Shown: positions 14,254 through 26,949 of the stretch, in pieces
Numbering within the stretch: the first letter of the stretch is position 1
How the letters are laid out: the number at the start of each line of letters is the position of its first letter
Assembly: GCF_000524195.1 (NCBI RefSeq)
Contig: NW_020170432.1
Span: forward strand, 149,479-213,478
From: Echinococcus granulosus
Taxonomy: Eukaryota; Platyhelminthes; Cestoda; Cyclophyllidea; Taeniidae
Direction of reading: 5' to 3'
Length of the DNA stretch: 64,000 nt
Translations under genes and position numbers: made by a program
The notes under the pieces: model-generated
The model's database searches: none
Seen by the model: the letters and a program-made list of their open reading frames with translations, nothing else
What the model was told of the DNA's origin: nothing

Positions 14254-15002
14254 TTTGTTCAAAACAAACAACTTAAAACGAGAGAATTAATTTTATCACG
14301 TGAAATACGGGTTTCTTCGAAGCTGAATGAGAGGAGCTTGTGAACACTCGTTTCTGAGGCAATTCAACAGAACTCTGCAAAAATGCACGCGTCTTTGGTG
14401 ACTCTATAATTGTTTCACAAAAAAGGATGGACTATTGGAGCAAAATCTTTTCGGAAGAAAATACGTTTTTGTCAAACATGGAAAACAATCCGTCTAGGAT
14501 ACCCATTCATAATATGCACCACCTGGGGTAGCAAATTTAAGCACACCATTAAAGAGCAAATGGCACCAAGTTTTCTTATAGGCGATATTGTGGAGTTTAA
14601 ACATTAGGTCTTGCATTGCATAAATTTTGTTTTTAAAAGCGCAATTTTTTGCGGTAAAGTGGTCAGCTCCTAATACTTAGGAAAAGGAATTCGGGGTTGT
14701 GGGAATAACCCAGATTACTTGTGGAAGTGGTTGTTAGGTAATTATGCTTTAGACCTGACTTGGAACTTAGTTCTGCGCAGAATTTCTAATGTGGACTTAT
14801 GCTGCTAAAAATCCTCCTCCTCTAGCATCCAATTTAACGACTGCCGTTGAAGAATAAACACGATTAATCCCAATTACTAACGAACTTCGATCATTTACCT
14901 AGCCACGCAGTTCAACTGAGAATTATTTGTTACTGAGTCTTTATTAAAAAGAAATGACAAACGCGATTGGGTGGGACAGCAATGCGTAGCGAGTACTCGA
15001 GG
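14254..15002. other. intergenic, UBR3 5' side / ARMC3 3' side
   Basis: About 750 bp between the UBR3 start codon and the ARMC3 stop codon; both genes run leftward, so this should hold the UBR3 promoter and the ARMC3 3' UTR. It is AT-rich with no convincing coding frame. An upstream non-coding UBR3 exon cannot be excluded. Confidence 0.5.
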
Positions 15003-18000
15003 TCAAATGCTGCAGTACTTAAAAGCCTCCTTGGAGTCTGTTGGATACAGTGCACCGGGATGTCCCATCAGATCCACGACGAACTTTTTTGTTTACTTGT
15101 CTCACTCTGCGACAGAAAATAAACTACTTGAGTTTTAGCTGTATTCAGGACTGGAATTCATTTTACGAAGAATGTTTATTTAGCCGGGACTTAATTTTGA
15201 GTGCAAATATTTGAATTAGGCTTACAAAATCGTGTAAAATTCGAAGTGAAAAAGACGAACATCGTAATATCAAATGAATTACATCGTCTCAATATCCATG
15301 TATGCAGTGGAAATTGTCCAGTTTTACTTAATTTTACTTAATGGATTAGTCTGTTGTACAACTCTAGAAATTGGAACTAGATGCCATTATTAGCTAAGTT
15401 TTTCTCTCAGAGTCACTGTAACCGTTATGAACTGCTTCTATGCTCCTCTTGCTCGCCTATAAAACAAAACCCCATTAAATGAAGGCTAACTCTCATATCA
15501 AACAACAAAGTTTGGATTAGCCTCTGGAGCCCCAAAGGCGAAGACAGTGGGGAAAATTCTTGCTCACCTGAATGCAAATGATATTGTACTCGATTTGATA
15601 TTCTCCACAAACACACCTACACGGTATTCCTACTTTGTCTGCGATAATCTACAACACAGAAAGGTGCGTCAGAATCAGGTCCAGAGTAAATACATTGTTT
15701 ACCTTGAAAAGCAAAGCTCTGTGGCGGTATCCAGTCTGGGCTGGAAGACTGATGCGTACAGTATTCGTATTGTAATGACAGCGATATTGGGAAACTTCTT
15801 GCCAGTCAACAGAACTGTAGGCATCTTCCCTAGTCATCGGATCTCCACAGAAATTTGCTGACTCTCTTGAAAATGATGTTATATATTTATTCGTTATCAA
15901 TATATGGTTAAAAAGCCCCCAATAAGTTAAGTTGTACAGCCTACATGTTCACCTTTCCGGCAAACTTTTGAGATCCATATAAATGTGATCAAATATGCGA
16001 CCAACTTTTCTTTCCTACAAATTCGTTCAAGGTAGTGCCTTTAATAAAATCTTATTCAAGGCTCCTTTTGAAGGAACCATTTTTTTAATGTTATATGAAG
16101 GACTGTTTTATATTATGCGTGCTTCAGAATGTTTCATGTTCCCCAATCCAAATGATGTTTTAATTATTCAGACTAATAACTACGCTGATACCCAAATTGA
16201 GTGGAGGGCGGTAACCGAACGTAGACGTGACAAATTGAACAATCACCTATTTAGGCAGGTTGCGGAAGCAAACACCCTTTAACCTGATTTATATACCTCA
16301 CAAAAATCCGTTAAGATAGTCGAACCAGTCGAATATGCTAAGGATGAATGCCTTTCATACAAATACTATGGAAAATCACTATGTAGGCAAGCCAGATTAG
16401 ATCAGTAAACCGGCGTATTCCCATTTGTATGAACTTTTGCCCTTGCCATACTGTCCAATTCTTTCGTTTGAATAAGGATTGCGTGTTTGATACTATGCTT
16501 ACATGGCTAGAGTCTCGGCCTTCTCGTTCGCATCTGTGCTTGCCCCAATCTTGGCAACACATATTTGGACGGCTTTCCTCAGCTCTGGATCGTATGGCAA
16601 AGAAAAACCAGTTGCCTCTTCCGTCCCACTAAAAGTAATTGCAAATTCCCTTGGATGACGCGTGTCAGTCAGATAAGTAGAAGATAAGACAGGACAATTG
16701 CAACTTGCTGCATTTCCATGCGAGACTTACATCTCGGTTATATTAAGAATCCAAACTGGTCTAGCGTCATTCACTGGGTCCTTTGCATAAAACTGGAGGC
16801 TTTTCAATCGATCTGACGCCTTCAGCGGACCCACATCATAGAATATATTTCCGGTGATATCCGAGAAATCTACTAAGCAGATGACAGTCAAAAAGTGCTT
16901 TTCACCTCTGATGATTTGATTGATGAAATAAAGTATCATCAGGAATGTGTCTGACGAACTTTTACACGTACGGATACCAATATTTACCTTTAGGGGGAAA
17001 ACAAAGAAGACTTGGGAGTGGAACTTGCCTAAGAACCCAGTCATTGCGAATTTCAGGATGGGATTTGCGCCGAGGATGTTTTTGATCGCGATGCCGGCTA
17101 GGGGAGAGGACTGGTCTTGCAAAGACTGCACCATACATAACTCTTCCAAGACCCTTAAAAAGAGTGCAAAAGTATTGGGTGTCTCGGTTGTCGGAGAATA
17201 TGCGAAATCCGCATTTTATAAGGTGGTAGAGACCATTGGTTTGGTCTTTGGGGCAACGCAAAGCCATTATATGTGGCATTACGTCGATGCGCCACGCTGT
17301 ACTGTGGGGCGGGGTACACGTGCCCTGATGGTCAAATTTAGTTTGCTCAATGATCACAAAGGCTTCTTCCTGTGAGGGAAGAACAATGTGCACTTTAGAA
17401 GGAACCTGATTCTGGAAGACGCTGCAATACCTTCAGAAAAAGGCTCTTTTCGGAGCAGCCAACATCCTGATTGATAGAACAACTTGTTTGTGAGACAAGC
17501 AAATGGGAGTATCGATACAATTTAAAGGTAAGCATTAAAATTTTCAAGGAACAATTAAGTTTTAAGAAACTTCTGGGATAAAAGCAATATTCTAGCAAGG
17601 TAGCACATCAAAAGACCTCATTTTACCGTAGATCTTGCTCGAGGAAATATTTATGCTTTAGAATAAGAGAATAGAAAGTTATTGCAATACCCACATTTCC
17701 CTGATGATAGTTCCTCAAACTCCGAGAAAGAGAGGTGGATGGATGGATGGATAGATAGATGGAAGGATGGGTGGGTAAATAGGCAAACAAATATAGCTAG
17801 AATGAAAGGAAGAATAGAATGGTGGAAGCAATAACCGCGTGATTGTGTGAATTTGAATACTAAGAGTAGCAGAAATTGGCTGATAGGCTCCACACCATCG
17901 CGGTCCGGGGGCTCAGAGATACCGAGGTTTATGTCATGTCAAGAGGGAGCATTGTCTGACGAAAAAATCCCATGATTTTTCTTGCAAACTGAGTTGCCAC

Positions 18001-21000
18001 TAGTTACACCTAGGGATTGTGTGCCTTAGTCACCTGGTTCCCATCGAGGCCACCAGCCAGACGAGGGCAATGGAGGAGCGTCACAGTGTAGTGAATAAAC
18101 AACGCAAGCATGGCGGATGTGTACGAGCCTAGTGGTTAGAGGTCAGAGGTGGTCCAAATCTCAGTCCAAGTTAATGGTTTCAGTCACCCACAGCCATGAC
18201 AACTGATTGACCTTGGCCTTCAAACGGTCATCAAGAGGGAGGGAGTGGGACCACGACTCTCTTGAAGATTTGGGGATCATCCATGCCCTAAAACTCTAAC
18301 AGATAGAAATGGGATTTGTGCCAGGGATTGTAGACATCAGAAAGCATTTGAGACTTCTCATTTGCCGAACAACCCAAAGGTGATTTCTCTGACCTTGGAG
18401 GAGTAGGAGCACGTGACTACCAATGTACCATTTCCCTTTCATTGCGGTCATCGGTCATTTGTTTTTTTAAGAGCTCTATGAGTGGAGGTAACTTATCCTG
18501 CCTCGTAGAGAATTCCTGCCGCCAATTTACCCTGAGCCAGAAGACCGATTTTGGTTGCCGCACATTTTCGAACTGCCAGGTAGGTGGATTTTAAGCACTC
18601 CACCAACTTTTCTATCCCACCAGCTTGTTAAAAGAAGGCGATTCCATCGTCTGATGAGAGTAGTGGTGGTAGAATTGCCAACGATTTGGCTTGAATTGGA
18701 CTGGAGCTGAAGGAGAGATTGTTACTACAGCCGAAATCTTCACTGTAAACAGTCAGTCAAACGAAGGGGACGCCAGGGACTTGGTGTGAATAGGATTGGC
18801 TGGTCATCCTGACTGCACTCAACTTCTAATTAGCAGACAAAGTGTATCTGAATGGGTTTTATAAAGGTACCCTTCCATCCCGAACCATCAACCCATTCAT
18901 TCCAGATCCACACTGGATTCATCCATCCCACATCCATCCATCCATCCCACATCCATCCACCCATCCTCCATCCATCTTGGGTCCACCCATTTATTTGTGC
19001 ATTAATCTGTCCATCACGAATCTCTCTACCCATCCTGCTCCCATCTACCAATCAGATTTGTGTTCATCTATCCATCCAACCATCTTTCCATCCTGACATT
19101 CCATTCTTGTCGTATCCATTCATCCCTATCCTTAGCCTCAAGAACAATGTCTGACTGACATAGTCTTGGCCAATGAGGACAAGTTAGTCTGGTTTAAATG
19201 GGGTTTGGGTGGTAATGTTAACCTTCGCAATATGCTAATTATGTGGAAGTCCTAAGCCAAAACAAGGGTGGATGGAGTTCCACTGAAAGCTACTGCGGAA
19301 GCAGATGTATGCACTCAAACGGTCCAGAAGTCCAGAAGTTGAGGCACCTGTGCAACGTTCCTAAAATCGCGTCCACCTTTCAAGAAAGAACTTACTTGCA
19401 AGCGAGTTGGTTGTCCACAATCAGGAAGCCTAGCGCCGCCAGAGCGGCCGAGCGTGACTCCGTGTTGCCTGTTCCGAGTAGCCTAATGAATTCACTTACC
19501 CCACCTATCAGCTTGTGTCAAGTTGACATAACAAAGGAACATCCGTCAACATGTAGACGAGCACAAACATCAAATTGGCTCAGCCATACCTGACAAGGTC
19601 ACAACCATTCGAACCACCTCATCCCGAAGTAGGTACGATAGGGCTTTTGCAGCGGCTCCATGCACGTCTATGTTCGTCGACTTGGTAATAATCAAATCCA
19701 TCAACTTTTGGTCCACTCCGTTCGCCAACAGGAGTGCGAGATACTTATCTTTAAGAAGAAGGAGGAAATGAGGGACGAGGTTGCTGCCTTTGCAACTGAA
19801 GTGTTAGGCACTCACCAGATTTGGCTATTTTCTGTAGGATACGACAGGAGGATATTTGAATGCTTGGCCAGCCCACTTCTTCACGCCGCACTGAAAGTTA
19901 AAGTGTCGGAGGGAACTCCCTATTTGGACGACTCTAAGTCAAAATAGAGCTTTTCATTTTGTGTCTGTGAAAGTTGTGCTGCTTTGTCGAGGATGCACTC
20001 AGTTGTAAGTGGTGTGTTCCTGGAGGGTGTAATTTTAAATCCCAGGTCAACGTAAGAAAAGGATCTCCCAGTGGAAACGAAGAGCCCTATCCCTCACAAG
20101 TATGTACAAGACTAGGACAACGTAGGATTGAAAAAGGCTAGAATGCAAATAGACTACTGAGTTACCGAGAGCAGAATTTTCTCGGTGCTTAGCTCTTGGC
20201 ACTCCCTTAACACCGCGTTTTCGTGGGGTTTTGCTCAATGAGCTCGCATCCACATCCCCGCTTTCATGGTGCACAAAAACGAAACGCGCGATCCACAAAA
20301 CAATTGTGGGCACATTTGATACCTAAATAGAAATAGGTGGTAGTTTAATTTAGATTTAAGATTCAGATCTGCCATTCGTCAAATCGGGCTCACGTTTAAA
20401 GCCGACAGACTGACAAATACGCAAGCAAGTAGTTTCAGTAGTGGCTCAAGTACCCCCAATGATAAGGGTTTCTCAAAAAATGAAACCAGTCTCGACAGCA
20501 GTTTTGACTGAATCAGATGCCGTCAATTGGATTCTAGATCGAATTCATGAAGCCAAAATTAAAAAGAACGGTGGTTAACAAGATTAGGGTCAGGTGCGGA
20601 AAAACGGTAATTGTTATGAGTTTACGACAATGAAAAGCATAATAAATTATCATTATTACAAGGAAATTCCACAAGCTGGGGCACTGAACTATTGGATTGA
20701 ATGCAATTAGCATGGAACAAATCCTGCTTTAGGATAAGTTGCAAAGGGAAATGCTGGTTAATAAGGCACTCGAAACCTACCGCACGACATCGAATTGGTT
20801 AGACATGCAATTGCTCCCACTTGAAGTTCAGCATTACCACCGCAAATGTTCTCCATCAAAGCGTTAAAAAAGGGTTTGTATATCAGTTTCATCAGCACCC
20901 GTTAACAGTTCAACTTGAGAACACCCGTGAGATAACTGTCAGGATTTTAAAAATTAATGTTTTTAGGTCACCATCGCAGTCTTAAGTTATCAGCAAAAGA

Positions 21001-21332
21001 GAGTTAACGCCTTTGTTCTGATGAAATTTATTGGTCAGTAGGGGATATTTGAGCATTTTAAGTAAAATTTTCAAGCAGATACAACAGGAGTTCTTTAACT
21101 CTATATTTGGAAATTAATGGGCAGATTACTTTACCGTTCGACTTAAGACAATTCAAGCACAGTATAACAATACGCTTGGTATCTTCAAAACTAGTCTCAA
21201 CTCTTAGAAAGGTTGCAAATTCCTCCAAAACTTGCAACACTAGCTTTTTTACCATCGTATCACTTTCATTAAGCATCCTTACTAGAACGCTGAAGTCCAC
21301 AAGTTTTATTGGATCAGAATCAAGCTTGTAAT
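15003..21332 (-). CDS. ARMC3: ARMC3-like armadillo-repeat protein with EDR1-like C-terminal domain
   Basis: Exons 21332-21135, 19890-19816, 19748-19590 and 19504-19396 encode helical armadillo-type repeats (for example SRSAALAALGFLIVDNQLAC). The last three join perfectly in phase. A further repeat exon lies near 17200-17028 (PLAGIAIKNILGANPILKF), followed by 16872-16731 and 16628-16503. The C-terminal part is diagnostic: the exon ending at 15703 (GYRHRALLFK), 15648-15568 (ADKVGIPCRCVCGEY) and 15083-15003 (VVDLMGHPGAL, then stop) match the EDR1-like domain that ends ARMC3 proteins. ARMC3 is associated with cilia and sperm flagella in animals. A small exon may be missing between 15568 and 15083, and an exon near 20330-20180 is uncertain. 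The true start is not established; an upstream exon may lie beyond 21332. The intron after the repeat near 17.03 kb may use a GC donor. Confidence 0.75.
17734..17775. repeat. GATG/GATA microsatellite
   Basis: Imperfect tetranucleotide array of GATG, GATA and GAAG units inside an ARMC3 intron. The open frame it creates, rich in HPSIH, is a by-product of the repeat. Confidence 0.85.
18893..19135. repeat. CATC-type imperfect microsatellite
   Basis: About 240 bp of decayed CATCCATC-type repeat in an ARMC3 intron, the opposite-strand equivalent of the array at 17.7 kb. Interruptions show it is old. The long open frames on both strands come from the four-base period and are not genes. Confidence 0.8.
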
Positions 21333-23531
21333 CTGGAATTCACTACAAAAGCAAATTACCTTCCAGATTCTGACTCAAAATATAATTTAAAGAATTGGTT
21401 TTACGTCATGTTCGTCCGAGTACAACAAAGAGAAATGCTGTTTTCAAGCTTTTACACTCAACTTCTAGAGCTTGCTATGCTTATTCGTTATCCTAAAAAA
21501 TAGCTCACATTTTTCTATTCTAGGGTATTTCACTTTATACCGTTAGCAAATGCATTTTATGCGAATAGGATGAGTATAAACAAAAGTCAAGGATGACGTC
21601 AAGACAAGAACAAGGACGATACACAGGAGTACATCCAAATTTTTTGTCTCTCCAACATCTCTTTCACCGCAGAGTTGGGATGAAATTAGGAATAAACTTG
21701 CCTAAAAACATTTTAATAGATTTTAGAATCTAAAACATTGGCCCTCAGCAAAGCAGTAATACGAGAAATTTTGCTGTTACACACAGAAGATATTGTAATT
21801 TCTGAGTGCTAAACGGACAGCATTCTCATTTCTACATTCACCTCTCCTGCGTTTGCGAATCTCAATTGATTGTTCGCTTAAGAAAAATCGTAAATTACTT
21901 TTAACCAATGGATTTGGTAAAACATTGCCGGAAGTGATTAGCAACAAGCCAGCAGCTTCAGGAGTCCAAGGGGCCTCTGCCAAAGCCCCAGTGTAATACG
22001 ACAGTGGTTTATCCCTCGGTATTGGTGAGGCGCGACTTTTGAACTTTGAATCAGCCCTCTTGTACCTCGCTGGGTGGGCTGGCCTGAGACCATTTCTGTG
22101 TTGAATATACATATTTTGCCCGAGTATTCAGGGAAGTCTCAGGACGCTACACATACTTTAGAATAGGATACTTCGAATGAGTAATCCTGGAGCAACTTGA
22201 TGTTTTCGCCCATCTTGAAACGTATGTATGTTGTTTTGCCATTCTGGATTGACATGATCTATCAGATGGGATGAGCAAATTAGTGATGCTGCTCGGTACA
22301 GACGACACGAAGTCGCGTTCGGCTGCTTTAATGGAGTTAGACGTCGACGTTGGTGAACATCCTACCAGCTAGTTTTCTACCTTCCCTCTGGAAAGGTAGG
22401 AGTTTTCGCAGATGTCTACTGGCAATTCTCTGTTCGCATAATTTAACGTGCCAGCTTTGTCCATAGTTCTTGGCCATGATAAAACAACCTGCCTTTTGGC
22501 CATGCTTGCAGTGTTCTAGTGGGCAAGTATTTTGTTAATACATCTTCCAAAAGGTGCTGTCTTACTATAACTTCAATAAGTACTTGGAGCACTGTAAATG
22601 CTTCAGCTACAACCTATTGCAGAAGTACGTATGTAATGAACGAAGACAAAGTACCCTAGATCCAAAATCAGAAAAAAAATTCTCGAACCAACCAAAAACT
22701 GGTTAGCACATGCATTTTGAAATACGCAGTATTTATTGCTAAAGTCAAACAAATTCTGCAATAAATATTTATCAATCCAATGACGTCAGAAGTATTCCAC
22801 TTGTGCGCTAACCTCGTAAGCATGTTTTAACTTTAGTTTTTACCAATTCATGGGTACTGAGCTAAGAGGGATCCATCCGTTTGATAATGCGAACAAAGTG
22901 CATCGAAATTTACCAACTTATTTTTCCCATCAAGTTTTTTAGGCCCTACAGTAAGGAATTAATGCATATGAGTTATTAAAACTAGTGCTTGAGGCGGTTT
23001 TTTTTAATCTGATTCTTGGGCGCATAATGATAAATGACGTGCTTCAACAAATCCGATTGAATTGCACGATGTGAACTGCCTCCACTTTACAATGACCGTG
23101 TGCAGCCAGTGTTAAACTGCCTTAGTACACTTACGTCTAAAATTAAAGCAATCTATTAACATTATGTGCGCAGAATTATGTCGCTCAATTGCCACAATTT
23201 GCTGCTGTCATAGTCCGAAACCAGTTCATGTTTTCCACAGTGTGGTTTAAATGATAATACAGAAGTTAACAGCTCTAGTTCACAGCAGTGCTGTGTGTTT
23301 TGCACTGACTTAATATCTGGTTCCGCATTTAATGTCATAAAATACAAAGTATTCTTGCCTTTTATACTTGCATCATGGAACTTGATAATGTGGAATAATT
23401 TGTCAGCTTTATTTCTGATTTTTTTAATAACCCATAATTTTTCAAATGTACATTAGGCAATAGAAAATGGCATACCTCCACTAGAATGTAGGTATGTTTT
23501 TATGTCCTTCAAAAGTGTTGGCATATTTAAA
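21333..23531. other. region between ARMC3 and RRP9, no supported gene
   Basis: About 2.2 kb lies between two divergent genes. It is AT-rich. A minus-strand frame at 22112-21777 (111 codons, ATG at 22112) has a fairly protein-like composition but no recognisable domain and no clear splice donor; it could be an ARMC3 5' exon or chance. The last 100 bp before 23532 should include the RRP9 promoter. Confidence 0.4.
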
Positions 23532-25765
23532 ATGGTTTTAAAACGTGGGAGAAATCATGCGCCCTTGAAAAGCCAAAAATTGAAGGTAAGGACGTAAAAA
23601 ACCCACCTACTGTATTAGAGTAAAAAGGCTATTGGTAGTGATGAAGAGATTTCTTCTGATTCCGAACATAGTGATATAAGGTAATGGTGTACAATTTAAT
23701 AACACTGATTTTTCAGTGAACACCCAGTGCAGGTATCCGACGATGAATTCGAGGATGAAACTCCGCACGAAAGGCACGTTAGGCTCACGAAGAAGGCCCT
23801 TGCGGAGGCTTTAAAAGCAGGTCATTGTTCTTTTGTCCTGTTATTTTCGTAGTTGGCTCTGATGAGGAGGATGCGACAGCCACATTGTCAGTTCGATTGC
23901 AAGAGGAAGCCCTCCAGGCCCGTGGAAAACTATTCCTTAAAGTTGCTGATAAAGTCTGCTTCATGTTTACTTTACTAGCTATTTGATCTAGTTCGAACCC
24001 GTTTCTCTAGATAATGCCGTTTGCTTACGTGGTCACAAGAAATCTATCAATTGCCTGTGTATATCTTCAGACTGTGAATATCTATATTCCGGCGGAAAGG
24101 ATGCAGCTCTATGTAAATGTGGGTCGTCTCATTCACTTTTACTTTGCTTATCTCTAAGGGGGCCTGAAGGACTTCAAGAAAATCAAATTTGTCGCGGGTG
24201 GCCGAAGAGGTTCTTCTTCCCCATTTCACACCGGTCCGATTTTATCCATTGCCATTTCAGACGACTGTAAATATCTTGTGAGTTAAGGGTTTTAGGTTTA
24301 ACAATCCAGTCGTGGAAAATCCTGAAATCACTCTTTTTCTCTTATCAGGCCTCAGGAAGTGCTGACAAGAGCATAATCATATGGGCTCCCGACAACCTCG
24401 AAGTCATTTTTCGCCTTCAGAGGCACTATTCACCAGTTACTGTAGGCTTGCATCTTGACTTTCCCCTCAAACAATAAAAATACCTTATTATTCCGCCCCT
24501 TTTTTATAGGCTTTGAGTTTTCGCCGTCAGTCGCACATGATGTTTTCGGGTGACCGCTCCGGCCGTGTTTGCGTGTGGAATATGCCTCTAACTGAAATTC
24601 TGCAAGACCAAGGGTACCTATTTTTTTCGCTTATAATTTTAATCCCTACCCCCTGCAAATGTCGTTTCAATTTTCATATCAGGGCTGCAACGAAAGTCGA
24701 GGTGCTTTCAATCTGTGGACTTTCATCGGAGCGATGCGTATCTTCCTCCGGTTTTGGCGGAGCAGGCATTTGCCTGTGGAAGGTTGAAGACGAGGTCTGT
24801 GTCCAGTACGCTGTTAGAGACCCTTCTGAGTGAGTATACCTTTTAATTTTTCGTACATTGTTAGTTGATTCCGACATTATCCGTGCTTTTTGTGTAGGCA
24901 CTCAGTGGAATGTGTGTATGCCGTGAATGATGACCTATTCGTTGGTGGATCAACGTCGAAGTGAGTTTGGGCATAATTTTATCTACCTCTCTTGAGGTGG
25001 CATTTTTTATTAGAGATAGGGAACAGAGTCAGCAAAACCCAACTATAATATCTACATGAAAATACCTTATGGGTCACTCTCCTTTCAGTACGCTGTACCT
25101 GTGGCACATTAGTCGTGGGAGTCCAATCTCGAAAATATGCCCAGCACACCCACCTACCACTAATGCCATAGATTCGGCTACTGCACGACCTGCCGTAAAT
25201 TGGGTAACAGCAGTCTCAGGCCTGTTCAGCACCGATTTGATTGCCTCTGGCTCCTCTTCCGGTCACGTTCAGCTATGGCGCCTGGCCGTAGAGGGAAAGG
25301 CGTTCTCATTCGGTGGGGGCAGAGACGGGAGTGATGACGATAATGGGGAAGTCAAGTCACGGGGTCGCCTCAGAGTTCACCATGACAACACGAAAATCGT
25401 GCGAATTCCGGAGGGCGAATTCCATCTGGTGAGGTCTTGTACGCCCTTCCTGCATTGGTTATTACCTCTACCTCTATCGCGACATAAATTTGTGTCTATT
25501 AGGCTGGCTACGTAAACAGTCTGGCGTTCTCCAACAACGGGAAATGGCTAGCTGTTGGAATCGGTCAGGAACACCGTCTAGGGCGTTGGGAAGAGCGACG
25601 AAAAGTAAACGACGTCGTCTGCCTCATTCCCATCAGAATTCCTTTCAAGTAAGCAGAAACGCTAGTTGTGATCCAAATTCGTATTTCGTAGGTCACATCA
25701 TGTACCTTACTTGTTTTAGGGAAGTTTCAGAAGTCTGGGCGCAAAGAACTTGTCACCTTGTATGA
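23532..25765 (+). CDS. RRP9: RRP9 / U3-55K, U3 snoRNP WD40 protein
   Basis: A component of the U3 small nucleolar RNP that acts in 18S rRNA processing in the nucleolus. Thirteen exons join in phase to 1,500 nt (499 residues): 23532-23585, 23619-23680, 23717-23820, 23853-23953, 23992-24112, 24159-24277, 24349-24441, 24510-24613, 24683-24829, 24898-24960, 25089-25428, 25503-25648 and 25720-25765. An acidic, basic-flanked N-terminus (SDEEISSDSEHSD) precedes WD40 repeats such as LRGHKKSINCLCIS, GSADKSIIIWAPD and SGDRSGRVCVWNM. The C-terminal blade AGYVNSLAFSNNGKWLAVG with EHRLGRW is typical of RRP9. Introns are very short (32-128 nt). A polyadenylation signal follows 12 nt after the stop. Confidence 0.93.
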
Positions 25766-25776
25766 AAAAGGATTCA

Positions 25777-25782
25777 AATAAA
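25777..25782 (+). terminator. polyadenylation signal of RRP9
   Basis: An AATAAA hexamer starts 12 nt downstream of the RRP9 stop codon, just ahead of the convergent POLR2J 3' end. Position and orientation fit; cleavage is not visible from sequence. Confidence 0.6.
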
Positions 25783-25841
25783 TGCGTGTTTTTGTCCCCT
25801 ACTTCTCAGTGGAGTGAATGAGGGAGCAAAAAAGTGCAATC

Positions 25842-25847
25842 TTTATT
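25842..25847 (-). terminator. candidate polyadenylation signal of POLR2J
   Basis: TTTATT on the plus strand reads AATAAA on the minus strand, about 50 nt past the POLR2J stop. A second copy at 25867-25872 is nearer to the stop. The RRP9 and POLR2J transcripts probably end within about 100 bp of each other. Confidence 0.5.
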
Positions 25848-25895
25848 TGTCTAAGAGTATTTACATTTTATTCGACAAAGTCCAGATAATTCCAC

Positions 25896-26468
25896 CTAAT
25901 TAACTGTGGACTAAATTGAGTGAATAAGGGAAATCGTGATGAGCTTACACGGAACTGTTCTTCGATGTTCGAGATTTCACTGATAAGATCCTTGATGGCT
26001 GAGGAGAATACCTCAAGTGGGGTAACCGTGGGGGTTGTTTGAACCCGGATGACTATTCTATGCTCCAGAGGGTGAGGAACTTTGTAACCGGCAAAAAGTA
26101 CTCGAGGATCCTTCAGCAACTGTCTATAGGTTTTATTAAAAAAGTCCTGCGTAAGCACAATCAAGGTGACCATCCCGGTACAATGTCAAGAGGGCATCCT
26201 AATGCTAATTTCATCGCCTACGCAAGTGTTGAATACCAAGTAACAGGAGTCGGTGCAGCCAAAATGTGTTTTAAACCCAGTTATTGACTGACCTAGTGAT
26301 CATGTTGCCCAACGTATGGTCTTCACGGTTTAGGGTGAAGATGGCAGCATGTGGGACGTGGGTATCCTTCTCAACAAACACTCTAAACAACTCTTAGAAA
26401 AAAATAGGGAACTACTTCTTCTCGCCTTCTGTCAAAAGGAACGATTCAAACGCGGCAGGAGCGTTCAT
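25896..26468 (-). CDS. POLR2J: RNA polymerase II subunit RPB11
   Basis: Subunit of nuclear RNA polymerase II that dimerises with RPB3 during assembly. Four exons, 26468-26416, 26382-26293, 26123-25949 and 25910-25896, join in phase to 333 nt (110 residues, slightly shorter than the usual about 117). Conserved stretches are [47 protein letters not shown] and RIVIRVQTT. This is RPB11 rather than the related RPAC2, because of the N-terminal PAAFESF and the GYKVPHPLE motif. The first intron is 33 nt. The gene is tail-to-tail with RRP9 and head-to-head with NDUFAF8/MED7. Confidence 0.96.
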
Positions 26469-26949
26469 CTCAAGCCAGGAGGTACCCAAACGGACCGCTT
26501 TATAAGCGGTTGAGTGTAAGAAGAAAGTTAAAGCACTAAACCAAATAATCATGAGGAGTGGGCTGAGAAATTGCATTGTATTTTGCTGATAATAATAGCT
26601 GCTGTATTGTAGAACTTGCTTTTGCGGGTAAAAGGTAGTAGCACGCTTAAAATTCACTCATTCTTGGTAATTTTGACTGTATTTTAGAAAAATCTTTGCA
26701 AAACAAGTTAGGCGACTTTTTAGGCAAAGAGATTTTTAGCCTACTGCCCACCCATTTTCTAACATGCAGTTCCTCTTTTGACAGCCTAAAGAATGACAGA
26801 AGTGAAGTTAACACAAAACAGATTTCAGCCTCTTAAATAACTTTTTACTGACCTTAGTCTGTACATGAGTACCCTCTTACTAAATTGTTTAGGTGAGGTT
26901 TTAATGTACAGCATGTTTTGGTCTGTTGCTCTCGTTGAGCAATCTCTAC
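26469..26949. promoter_or_regulatory. shared divergent promoter region, POLR2J and NDUFAF8-MED7
   Basis: The 481 bp between two divergent start codons must contain both 5' ends. It is AT-rich. I see no unambiguous TATA box or initiator. A possible 3' splice or trans-splice acceptor, TTGTTTAG, ends at 26892, about 58 nt before the NDUFAF8 start codon. The bidirectional role is inferred from spacing only. Confidence 0.5.

Noticed and set aside
16947..17375. Plus-strand 142-codon frame opposite ARMC3 exons
   Set aside because: The minus strand carries the armadillo-like exon and matching splice phases; the plus frame has no domain or splice context.
16962..17393. Long minus-strand frame in the alternative phase over the same exon
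   Set aside because: Its composition does not resemble armadillo repeats, while the overlapping frame (PLAGIAIKNILGANP) does; the long openness seems accidental. Some doubt remains because the next junction is unusual.
18842..19154. Plus-strand frames rich in HPSIHPS
   Set aside because: They are generated by the CATC microsatellite, which keeps several frames open; they lie in an ARMC3 intron.
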